A DNA stretch of 64,000 nucleotides from Mya arenaria. Taxonomy: Eukaryota > Mollusca > Bivalvia > Myida > Myidae. Made by a program: the position numbers and the translations under genes. The DNA is taken from NCBI RefSeq assembly GCF_026914265.1, contig NC_069135.1:9708887-9772886 (forward strand), given 5' to 3'. Shown in pieces: positions 13,050-21,963 of the stretch. The notes below the pieces were generated by a model, which worked only from the letters and a program-made list of their open reading frames with translations, searched no databases and had not been told where the DNA came from. Numbering within the stretch: the first letter of the stretch is position 1; each line of letters starts with the position of its first letter.

Positions 13050-13480
13050 AAAATGAAGGAGAGGTGTCCTTGTATATGAATACCAAATATCAGGGCAATA
13101 TGGCATCTTTACTTTTCGACCATTATTACTTCGACCGACGTCAAAGAAGACTGGCAAGCCACCTTTATGCACTCTATTCATCGAATTACGGTAGTATCTT
13201 AAAAAACCAGCTATATCGGCTGAGGCCGATGCTGCTGTTGTTGTTGTTGTTGTTATTTTCCCAGTTTTATGACCCTCCCGCCTCTTTACGGGGACATTAT
13301 GGTGAGGACATACCAGCTTTACATGGTGGAGGAAGACCCCAGGTGCCTCTCCGGGCAATTTTCAGGCTCGGATGGCCACCTTGGTAGAACCACCGACGTT
13401 CCACAAGCTAGCTGGTTAGCTTCCTCACATGAAAGATCTTGACCGTGAGCCTCGGTGGCGCAATGACAGCGCTCTTGCTT
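13050..13480 (+). mobile_element. Molluscan SINE-like dispersed repeat
   Basis: Contains a block common in bivalve repeats: ACATGGTGGAGGAAGACCCC, then GGTAGAACCACCGACGTTCC and GGTTAGCTTCCTCACATGA, followed by a tRNA-A-box-like GGTGGCGCAATGACAGCGC. A (TGT)n run lies at 13,231-13,252. The 156-codon minus-strand frame over this region spans repeat sequence and is not a gene. Confidence 0.5.
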
Positions 13481-14169
13481 ATTAAAACGGAAAAGTCGCA
13501 CCAAAGGGATATAGTTTCGCCGTATCAAACCTTTGCCAATAGAAACAGATGACTTAATGGAATAGGGGTACATAATGGAATCCTTTTGCAACTTGAAACC
13601 CCTGCAACTTTAAAGGTACACGGTAGAACATACTTAGAACATAGATCACGAAACCCTTGCTTTAAAGGTGCATGCCTTTTTGTTTAGAACACGTTTTAGA
13701 TCTAAATCTTTTTGTTACGTATAAAGGTATCGTGCTTCAAGTATTTCAACAGGCTTAAGTTTTATTTTCCAAGATTTTCCCAAGATTCGTTGAGATAGTA
13801 CCTTTATAAGCCTCGTAACTTTGTGACATCGCATTAAGTTACGCATACATGTATATAATTATTAATTTACCATCTGTACGATGTACTGTAAGCATTCTGG
13901 AACTTATAGTAACGGTGATTTTGTCCGAAATTTTACAAGAAACATCATTTTGTTATTGCATCCTACATGTTGCACTAATTTCGTAATAGAATGGGCTCGC
14001 GGGCTCATTACGAAAAAATGATATTAACGGTAAATTAGTTCATTAACTGGAGTGCAAGATTGTAAAAAAGCCAATTCATATGTGGAAAAGCACAATGTTT
14101 TATGCCACCCCTAAAAGTGATGCCAAATACTTTATTTATACCTTCTTTATGTCACCTAAAATGTCACTC

Positions 14170-14640
14170 ATATATTCCTTCAAAAATAGGCGAAACGGGT
14201 ATGGGGTAGCCCAGTGGTTTTATTACCTGTGACGCTCCTCGTCGTTAGAAGTTATTCAAATTTCAGTATATTGTTAAAGAAACATCCTTCTTTGGATATG
14301 GGGTATATGTGTCACTTTTCAGTAGAAAAAGTAAACAATTATATCAATATAAAACATAAAATATGCAAATCGGTTGTGGGGAAGTCCCATGTTTTATGAC
14401 CTGTGACGCCCATGACAATAGATGTTGTTCGAATTTAAGGGGCATAACTCCCGAACAGGTGGAGCAAATCCATTTTTTTTCTTTCTGCACAACATCGGTA
14501 GTAGTAATCCCTGAAAGTTTGAGTCAATTCCGTCCAATAATGAATGAAGAGTTGCGGTCACAACGTTGCACGTACGCACGGACGGGTGCCATTACCATAT
14601 TCTCCTCCGATGCCCATCGGTGGGGATAATTATATTGTAA
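14170..14640 (+). mobile_element. Dispersed element ending GGGGATAATTA
   Basis: Carries words that I associate with a common molluscan repeat: GGGGCATAACTCCCGAACAG, then CCCTGAAAGTTTGAGTCAAT and GAAGAGTTGCGGTCACAACG, ending CATCGGTGGGGATAATTA. Open frames inside are by-products. The class is not assigned. Confidence 0.5.
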
Positions 14641-14649
14641 GTGTACCTT

Positions 14650-14835
14650 AGATGGGTAAGGGTTAGGGTTTGGGTAAGGGGTCGTTATTCTATAGGGGGT
14701 CACAATTCTATGCGAGGGTCATTTTTTCTACGTGTGGGGGGAGTCATAATATATGACCCCCGGTCATAATATTATGACCGGGGAGTCACTATTCTATATA
14801 AAATAATGACCGGGGGTCATTATTCTATGGGAGTC
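14650..14835. repeat. Inverted GGTCATTATTCTATA repeats
   Basis: Multiple short palindromic units of the type GGGGGTCATTATTCTAT and complement. Just before them a telomere-like but irregular GGGTAAGGGTTAGGGTTTGGG (14,655-14,675) occurs once. Related units lie inverted at 12.7-12.9 kb. Confidence 0.5.
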
Positions 14836-15320
14836 AGTTTACAACGTTACACCGGCACAAGCTGCAGAGGTTCTGAGACGTACAGAACACCGGCATCGAT
14901 CTGGGTTTGCAGAGACGAAGATAAATGGATAGAAGTGCAGGTTCGTGAAACCATTAGCTGTATATACTGGCTTCAAACGCAATGAACTGTATTATTTGCT
15001 GAATCTAAAATCACGCACAACCCACGGCTGACCCGATATAAACACCAAGACCAAATGGCTCGGCAGCTTCACAGCATAGGCCCAGCTACGGAAATCTTGA
15101 CTCTCTAGTTCATAATCTTTCTGGCCCTCGCCTTGTACCTCTAAACAGGATGTATTTGTTTAGTTTTTGCCTCCCTGTAGTTTTTGCCTCCCTGTAGTTT
15201 TCATTGTTCTAGTGAAACCGCCGTTTAATTGCGATTTCAATCTAACAAAAAGTTACCGACCAAAATTTGGTTGACACATTAATCAATTAACTAATTAAAA
15301 TCCAAACCAGGCCTCCTCGC
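14836..15320. other. Spacer with one exon-like block
   Basis: A frame near 14,848-14,932 reads TPAQAAEVLRRTEHRHRSG before a stop and ends near AGTGCAG. It has no clear splice acceptor or family match, so no gene is called. Confidence 0.3.
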
Positions 15321-15428
15321 GAGTCACGTGTAGAACTGCTAGAAACAGTTACATTTTAGGAGACGTCAAACGCAGAACTTCTAGTAGGGATAACTTTGTC
15401 AAGGAACGCGTTGAAATAAATAAAATAA
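15321..15428 (+). repeat. 105-bp unit, donor copy
   Basis: This unique-looking block (starting GTCACGTGTAGAACTGCTAG and ending GTTGAAATAAATAAAA) is repeated almost exactly at 16,919-17,023 in the middle of the simple-sequence array downstream. Confidence 0.9.
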
Positions 15429-15714
15429 CATAGCCTATTGCTACGTCCCTTATGTTACAAAAATACCGTTTATGCACTGACCAATAGCTTGCATTTGCTC
15501 AAATAAATGTTTTTGTCTCCAGCAGCGGACAATACTTACGGCCCTATAGTATTCATATAATAATAATATCAATACATGTATGTTAATTTGATATAACAAG
15601 ACTAACAATGTGATAATTTGGTGTGAAGCTTCACTTTATTATTTACCTCCATTGCTGGTGCAATAGTACTGGGCAATATGAACAGTTGACGACAATGGTG
15701 TGTAACAGAATAAC

Positions 15715-17970
15715 GTGGTAGTGGTAGTGGAAGTGGTAGTGGTAGTGGAAGTGGTAGTACGTAGTGGTAGTGGTAGTTGTAGTGGTAGTGGTAGGTGTAG
15801 TGGTAGTGGGAGTGGTAGTGGAAGTGGAGGTGGTAGTGGTAGAAGAAGTGGAAGTGGAACTGGTAGTGGTAGTGGAAGTGGTAGGAGAAGAAGAAGTGGT
15901 AGTGGAAGTGGAATTGGTAGTGGTAGTGTAAGTGGTAGTGTAAGTGGAAGTGGTAGTGGAAGTGGTAGTACGTAGTGGTAGTGGTAGTTGTAGTGGTAGT
16001 GGTAGGTGTAGTGGTAGTGGGAGTGGTAGTGGAAGTGGAGGTGGTAGTGGTAGAAGAAGTGGAAGTGGAACTGGTAGTGGTAGTGGAAGTGGTAGGAGAA
16101 GAAGAAGTGGTAGTGGAAGTGGAATTGGTAGTGGTAGTGTAAGTGGTAGTGTAAGTGGAAGTGGTAGTGGAAGTGGTAGTGGAAGTGGTAATGGAAGTGG
16201 TAGTAGTAGTGGAAGTGGTAGTGGAAGTGGTAGTGAAAGTGGTAGTAGTAGTAGTTGAAGTGATAGTGGAAGTTGAAGTGGTAGTGGTAGTGGAAGTGGA
16301 AGGGGTAGTGGTAGTAGTAGTGGAAGTGGAAGTGGTAATGGAAGTGGTAGTAGTAGTGGAAGTGGTTATGGAAGTGGTAGTGGAAGTTGTAGTGGAAGTG
16401 GAAGTGGTAATGGAAGTGATAGCAGTAGTGGAAGTGGTAGTGGAAGTGGTAGTGGTAGTGGAAGTAGTAATGGAAGTAGTAGTGGAAGTGGTAGAGGAAG
16501 TGGCAGTGGTAGTAGTAGTGGTTGTGGAAGTGGAAGTAGAAGTAGTAATGGAAGTGGTTGTAGTAGTGGAAGAGGTAGTGGTAGTGGAAGTGGAAGTGGT
16601 AGTGGTAGTGGAAGAGGTAGTGGAAGTGGAAGTGGAAGTGGTAGTAATGGAAGTGGTAGTGGTAGTGGAAGTGGAATCGTAATGGAAGTGGTAGTAGTAG
16701 TGGAAGTGGTAGTGAATGTGGAAGTAGAATGGTAATGGAAGTGGTAGTAGTGGTGGAAGTGGTAGTGGAAGTGGTAGGGGAAGTGGTAGTGGAGGTAGTA
16801 GTGGAAGTGGTAGTGGAGGTGGTAGTGGAAGTGGTAATAAAAGTGTTAGTGGAAGTGGTAGTGGAAGTGGTAATGGAAGTGGTAGTGGAAGTGGTAGTGG
16901 AAGTGGAAGTGGTAATGGAGTCACGTGTAGAACTGCTAGAAACAGTTACATTTGAGGAGACGTCAAACGCAGACCTTCTAGTAGGGATAACTTTGTCAAG
17001 AAACGCGTTGAAATAAATAAAAGTGAAAGTGGAAGTAGTAGTAGTTGAAGTGATAGTGGAAGTGGAAGTGGTAGTGGTAGTGGAAGTGGAAGGGGTAGTG
17101 GTAGTAGTAGTGGAAGTGGTAATGAAATTTGAAGTAGTAGTGGAAGTGGTAGTGGAAGTGGTAATGGAAGTGGTAGTGGAAGTTGTAGTAGAAGTGGAAG
17201 TGGTAATGGAAGTGATAGCAGTAGTGTAAGTGGTAGTGGAAGTGGTAGTTGTAGTGGAAGTAGTAGTGGAAGTAGTAGTGGTAGTGGTAGAGGAAGAGGC
17301 AGTGGTAGTGGTAGTGGAAGTGGTATTGGAAGTGGAAGTAGAAGTAGTAATGGAAGTGGTTGTAGTAGTGGAAGAGGTAGTGGTAGTGGAAGTGGAAGTG
17401 GTAGTGGTAGTGGAAGAGGTAGTGGTAGTGGAAGTGGAAGTGGTAGTAATGGAAGTGGTAGTGGTAGTGGAGGTGGAATCGTAATGGAAGTGGTAGTAGT
17501 AGTGGAAGTGGTAGTGAATGTGGAAGTAGAATGGTAATGGAAGTGGTAGTAGTGGTGGAAGTGGTAGTGGTAGTGGAAGTGGTAGTGGTAGTGGAAGTGG
17601 TAGTGGAAGTGTTAGTGGAAGCGGTTGTGGAAGTGGTAGTGGTAGTGGTTGTGGTAGTGGTAGTGGTAGTGGAAGTGGTAGTGGAAGTGGTAGTGGTATT
17701 GGAAGTGGAAGTAGTAGTGGAAGTGGTACCGCAGTGGTATTGGAAGTGGTAGTGGTAGTGGAAGTGATAGTGGTAGTGGTAGTGGTAGTGGTAGTGCAAG
17801 TGGTAGTGGTAGAGGTAGTGGAAATGGTAGTGGTAGTGCAAGTGGTAGTGGTAGAGGTAGTGGAAATGGTAGTGGTAGTGGATGTGGTAGTGGTAGTTAA
17901 AGTGGTAATGAACGTGGAAGTGGAAGTGAAAGTGGTAGTGGTAGTGATAGTGGTAGTGATAGTGCGTAGT
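15715..17970 (+). repeat. 2.3-kb GTGGTA/GTGGAA simple-sequence array
   Basis: Almost pure purine-rich GTGGTAGTGGAAGTGG-type repeat. It carries nested larger duplications: a 211-bp tandem copy (landmark TACGTAG at 15,758 and 15,969), and an ~800-bp duplication that repeats the stretch from about 16,250-16,740 at 17,040-17,540. The long frames on both strands (Thr/Ser/Leu/Pro or His/Tyr on minus, Val/Glu or Gly/Ser on plus) exist only because the repeat lacks stops. I do not call them proteins. Confidence 0.95.
16919..17023 (+). repeat. 105-bp unit trapped inside the array
   Basis: Nearly exact copy of 15,321-15,428, with a few substitutions, flanked on both sides by the simple repeat. Its presence shows that the array grew by duplications that also copied flanking non-repeat DNA. 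Confidence 0.9.
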
Positions 17971-18092
17971 AGTATTTCGGGTGGCGTCATCATGATCATG
18001 ATAATGATTATCAGTTGAAGAAGTCGAATTATTATCAACAGCAATAACTGCAGCAGTACTACAAACTTTACTACTAAGACTTGTTGACTTAA

Positions 18093-18340
18093 AGCTGCAC
18101 TCTCACAGATTGGACGTTTTGACATTTTTAATTTATTTTTTGTCTTGGAAAGAACCAATTTATGTGAAAATGCATATAAACTCATGATATAAGACTGCTG
18201 ACAAAACATTAGATTGAAGATTTTTATATTTAAGTTCATAAATCGATGATTCGTGGATTTTTCTTAAACCGTTAGTAACGGTTTTAGTCACAAAACATTA
18301 ATTTTGGAACGGAAATATATAAATCTGATACTGTAGATGT
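18093..18340 (+). mobile_element. Palindromic TTAA MITE, copy B (truncated)
   Basis: Starts directly after TTAA with AGCTGCACTCTCACAGATT and continues through the central palindrome ACCGTTAGTAACGGT. It loses similarity around 18,340, before the second terminal repeat. Left arm and centre match copies A and C. Confidence 0.8.
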
Positions 18341-18638
18341 CAAACACTTCCTTACACCCGACCTAAAGGTTTTTATCTAAAACAAATATATTGTAGTATG
18401 TCTACAGTTTTAACACATGGCAGACACAACATTATTATAATACCGGACAAGTGTTTCCGGTCGCAAGACAAGTTCTTACGAACACTTCTTAGATTAGTCA
18501 CTCCCAACAAGGCACTAATTAAAAATGTTTTAATTTCTACCAGGATATAACTATGCAATTTTAATCATGACAAGGGAGAGAAATCGAAGAAATTTAACAG
18601 AAAAAAAACACTAACGTATTCAAACTCGATTAATTTGT

Positions 18639-18647
18639 GATTTTAGT
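18639..18647. repeat. MULE target-site duplication, left
   Basis: GATTTTAGT. The identical 9-mer lies at 21,691-21,699, immediately outside the other end of the element. Nine bases is the usual size for Mutator-like elements. Confidence 0.88.
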
Positions 18648-18869
18648 GGGAAACGGACAAAAGCCCTCCCGTTCAAAAATGACAGGGCGGACAAAAGGCC
18701 TCCCGTGAAAATTACAGGGCGGACAAAAGCCCTCCCGTCCAAAAAAAAAGGCGGACAAAAGGCCTCCCGTGAAAATTACAGGGCGGACAAAAGCCCTCCC
18801 GTAAAAAATGACAGGGCGGACAAAAGCCCTCCCGTGAAAATAACAGGGCGGACAAAAGCCCTCCCCTAA
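18648..18869. repeat. MULE left terminal repeat, seven tandem units
   Basis: Units of about 32 bp read ACAGGGCGGACAAAAGCCCT then CCCGTGAAAATT in this orientation. Each contains the short inverted repeat GGGC..GCCC around GGACAAAA. Some units read AAGGCC instead of AAGCCC. The outermost unit starts GGGAAACGGACAAAAG. Confidence 0.92.
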
Positions 18870-19276
18870 CATATTTGAATTCACGTAAATATGAACGGAT
18901 TATTCCCATATGAGGATTAAGATTGACAGAGTAAAATGACATACAGAAATTTAAATTCACTAAATTCAAGACGTTTTTAACGTGCCTTGTAACGAATCAA
19001 TTATTCATAAAAGTAGCTATTATATTTTTAGTTGCAAAAAAATAAATAAAAAATATAGGCATAGTTAATTAGTTTTGTAAAATCATTATCAAAAGGCAAT
19101 ATATTTAACATTATCACATTTTAATTAAATGCTGGATTACATTAAGCTTAATTGTTTGTTATTGACACTATGCAATTTAATCTCTTTAATTTGATGATAA
19201 AATTTATTAATTGCTTATAAAATATTTGTTAATTAGTTTTTTGCGCTGAATACAAACTGTTGTTTTATAAAACTAT

Positions 19277-21191
19277 ATGTATAAAACTAGTGCATACCTT
19301 GTATCACTATTCAATTATAAAGTCATTAAGAACAACAAAGGTGGCATTAAACTGTGTTATGCAGGCCATGCTTACACTAAGAAAAAACCCAACAAGACGA
19401 CCATCCGTTGGGAGTGTACCCAGCGTAAAGCTCTTGAGTGAAAAGGAGCTGTAACCACAGACATAAATGTAAGTATAGTAATAAACTATGCTGTTAGAGT
19501 GCTAAATATGTTATAAATATATAATTTTTGTTTTAATTATTATACGTTATTGTCTGAAGATATATACAAGCATTGAAATCGCTAACAGAAATAAACGTAT
19601 AAAAGTTAAACGTAATTTATAATCTGCATTTCCCAAAACTTTTCTATACACGGGATCCACACACGGGATCGATCTATTTTTTTTTTGTAATATATGTTAT
19701 ATGTATATATACATGTTGCATTTAAACATAAATGTTCAAATACTGATGATTTATAATTTGTGGTATCTTGTTACTATGTATGAAGTATGCTTGCATTAAA
19801 TTACACGTAACTTGTTTTTCATTAATCTGTTGTTGTTTTTTTATTTTTTCAGACTGTAGAGATAAAGTCGGTGTACCCTCACACGCATGACGGAGACTCC
19901 TTCAAGCTGGAAGCAATGAAGGTCCGCGCTGATATCATGTCAGCCGCAGACGCAAACAGAGGAAAACCAGGCCAGATCTTAGCTGACAAACTGGCAACAG
20001 TGCCAAAAGAGGTAATATTTATGTCCACTAAAGAACATAAACATGTTTATGTAAAAAATAGAGTGTTACGTGTATTATCACATAATAAAAACTGATTATA
20101 TATATACCAGTTATTAATCGTTAATTCAAATGAAAAGCGTACTTTATATTTTCCTATTTATAAGTAAAATATGAAAGGAAAGATCCACAAAGATTCTTAT
20201 AGATACATGATTAATATTATTTTCACAGGTGAGAGCAGCAGCTGGTAGAACAGACACTCTTAAAAGATCAGTTAGAAGAGCCAAGCGAGGAACAGCACCC
20301 TCAGAACCCAACAGTATCGCAGTCATACCCAACCCTCTTCCACTACAATACACTCAACTCCAGGAAGATCAATTCCTAATCTACGATAATGAGTCCACCA
20401 CAGAGAGGATCCTGATGTTCGTTAGCGAAATGGGTATTCAGCAGGTACCGCAGATACATGGTTCATGGATGGTACACACTCGACAGGTTTGTTTGTTTTA
20501 TCATTTCAAATATCTATTTTTCATATTTTTTGTTTAAATTATTTTTGAATCCATTTTATTTGTTTAGGTAAAATAAACAACACTAATAGCAGACTGTTTT
20601 ATTATAATAATCTTTATTTTTGTACGAATGTTATTTTGATATATTCTTATAGGTTCGTGAATTTTTTTATTAAACTGGTGCTATTTAACAAAGATTTAAA
20701 TGTTTATATTACGAGTATATTACAACTTTTTGTATATTTGCTGTTTACACTAATTAACCAATGTTGATCTCTCTATACATATATATACATACAACTACAT
20801 TAAAATATATTTATAATTAAACAGGTCAGTAGTTGGAGCAGGGGGTACACTACGATGAAGAACGCCACCCCGATTCCACCCACCGACATGGAATGTACGA
20901 GAAGCGACCCTTCAAGACCGTCAAAGGACCAACAACATGTGCGAGTATTGGAACAATTCCTTTAAACATCTGGTGGGCCACAACAATCCATCTTTATGGA
21001 CGATACTAGGGTGTCTTCAGAAAGATGCAGCAATGTCCGAGGCTGCCATTCTTAGGTACGAAGAAGGTCAACCGAAGTCAAAAAGAGTAAGGAAATCAGC
21101 AGCCAATCACCAGAAGAGGGTTAAAAACTTGTGCCAGCAACATGAAAGGGGAGAGAAGACAATGGCGCAATTTCTCATTGCCATGGGATAA
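19277..21191 (+). pseudogene. FLYWCH zinc-finger / MULE transposase gene, broken
   Basis: Four exon-like blocks: 19,277-19,468, 19,853-20,011, 20,229-20,486 and 20,825-21,191, all with AG/GT borders. Block 1 has a FLYWCH finger (GGIKLCYAGHAYTKKK, then TIRWEC), but the expected second Cys codon is TGA at 19,439. Block 2 supplies the His-x-His (YPHTHDGD) and the helical GKPGQILADKLATVPKE. Block 3 leads to DQFLIYDNE..ERILMF, the lead-in to the MULE domain. The catalytic WFMDGT is present only in a shifted frame near 20,458. Block 4 has an in-frame TGA upstream of PPRFHPPTWNV and then the conserved C-terminal TNNMCEYWNNSFKHLVGHNN. The DDE core between WFMDGT and PPRFHPP is missing. In intact relatives the protein binds element ends and moves the element. 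Confidence 0.8.
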
Positions 21192-21335
21192 TGCATACGT
21201 CTGGCAAGATAGACAGATAAATAAATGAACGGATATCTATGTGCTACGTACTATATGTGCTACTTTACTGTAGTGTATATAACTTGCATTGCTATACGTT
21301 ATGTAACTAAATTTGAACCTTGAAATTTGTTATAA

Positions 21336-21341
21336 AATAAA
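21336..21341 (+). terminator. Poly(A) signal of the MULE gene
   Basis: AATAAA about 145 bp after the TAA stop of the transposase-like gene, inside the element. Confidence 0.5.
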
Positions 21342-21551
21342 GAACGGAAAAAAGTGTTGGCTTATTCATATGTTGAATGTTCCCGAAATGTTTACAGATT
21401 TTAGCATTTTATGTCCGGAATGTTCCGATACGGCATAAGACCAAATTGAAAATATCAACAACAAATATATCTGCCTACTTTACTGTTTAAAAATATTGGA
21501 AAGAAAAACAAAGAAGCAGGTATTTAACATACATAATTATATATTTATGTT

Positions 21552-21690
21552 ACGGGAGGGCTTTTGTCCGCCCTGTAATTTTCACGGGAGGGCTTTTGTC
21601 CGCCTTGTAATTTTCACGGGAGGGCTTTTGTCCGCTTTGTCATTTTTGGACGGGAGGGCTTTTGTCCAGGAGGGCTTTTGTCCTGCTTTC
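21552..21690. repeat. MULE right terminal repeat, five tandem units
   Basis: Inverse-orientation counterpart of the left end. Three full units of GGGAGGGCTTTTGTCCGCC plus spacer are followed by two shortened units ending TTTTGTCCTGCTTTC at the target duplication. Confidence 0.92.
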
Positions 21691-21699
21691 GATTTTAGT
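21691..21699. repeat. MULE target-site duplication, right
   Basis: GATTTTAGT, identical to 18,639-18,647. Confidence 0.88.
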
Positions 21700-21874
21700 A
21701 GCAGCGAAAAGATTTTTTTTATATTATCGGCTAAAATTGATTAAGAATAATTAGTTCGACAATATTAAAAATAGTTGAATGTATCCTTGTGTATTTATCT
21801 CCCCTTGAGCGCTCTCTAATTGTAAATAGTTTACAAGTGCCTAGTAGCGAGGTGAACATTTAGGAGAAAACAAA

Positions 21875-21919
21875 ATGTTTTTCGCTTGTTTTTGCACAGT
21901 GTGTATGAGTTTCAGATGA
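21875..21919 (+). promoter_or_regulatory. Possible upstream ORF before C12orf56-like gene
   Basis: A 14-codon ATG..TGA frame (MFFACFCTVCMSFR) lies 45 bp before the main start. If it is part of the 5' leader it could lower translation of the main frame. The transcription start is unknown, so this is conditional. Confidence 0.25.
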
Positions 21920-21963
21920 TTCGATCAAGCCGAAACGTTATTTGTGTGTAATATAAGTTGATA

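Larger units (their letters stand above)
18648..21690 (+). mobile_element. Mutator-like element (MULE) with tandem-repeat termini
   Basis: A 3,043-bp element bounded by an exact 9-bp target duplication. The first base is G and the last is C, as in other MULEs. The two ends are inverted copies of a block of tandem ~32-bp units (seven on the left, five on the right) built on GGAGGGCTTTTGTCCGCC. Between them is a split gene with FLYWCH and MULE-transposase similarity (19,277-21,191), and AATAAA at 21,336 follows it. The gene is broken and lacks most of the catalytic core, so this copy should be non-autonomous. It inserted about 270 bp upstream of the start codon of the C12orf56-like gene. Confidence 0.85.

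Noticed and set aside
12888..13358. 156-codon minus-strand frame
   Set aside because: It spans a SINE-like block and a (TGT)n run, with no family motif.
14655..14680. Telomere-like GGGTTAGGG words
   Set aside because: A single irregular stretch, not a TTAGGG array.
15602..18239. Very long frames (440, 866 and 281 codons minus; several plus) of Thr/Ser, Leu/Pro, His/Tyr or Val/Glu
   Set aside because: They exist only because the GTGGTA-type repeat has no stop codons. All frames on both strands are open and none has splice or start context.
18630..18969. 84- and 85-codon frames with repeated GFCPPC-like peptides
   Set aside because: They are translations of the MULE terminal tandem units. 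The right end gives similar peptides.
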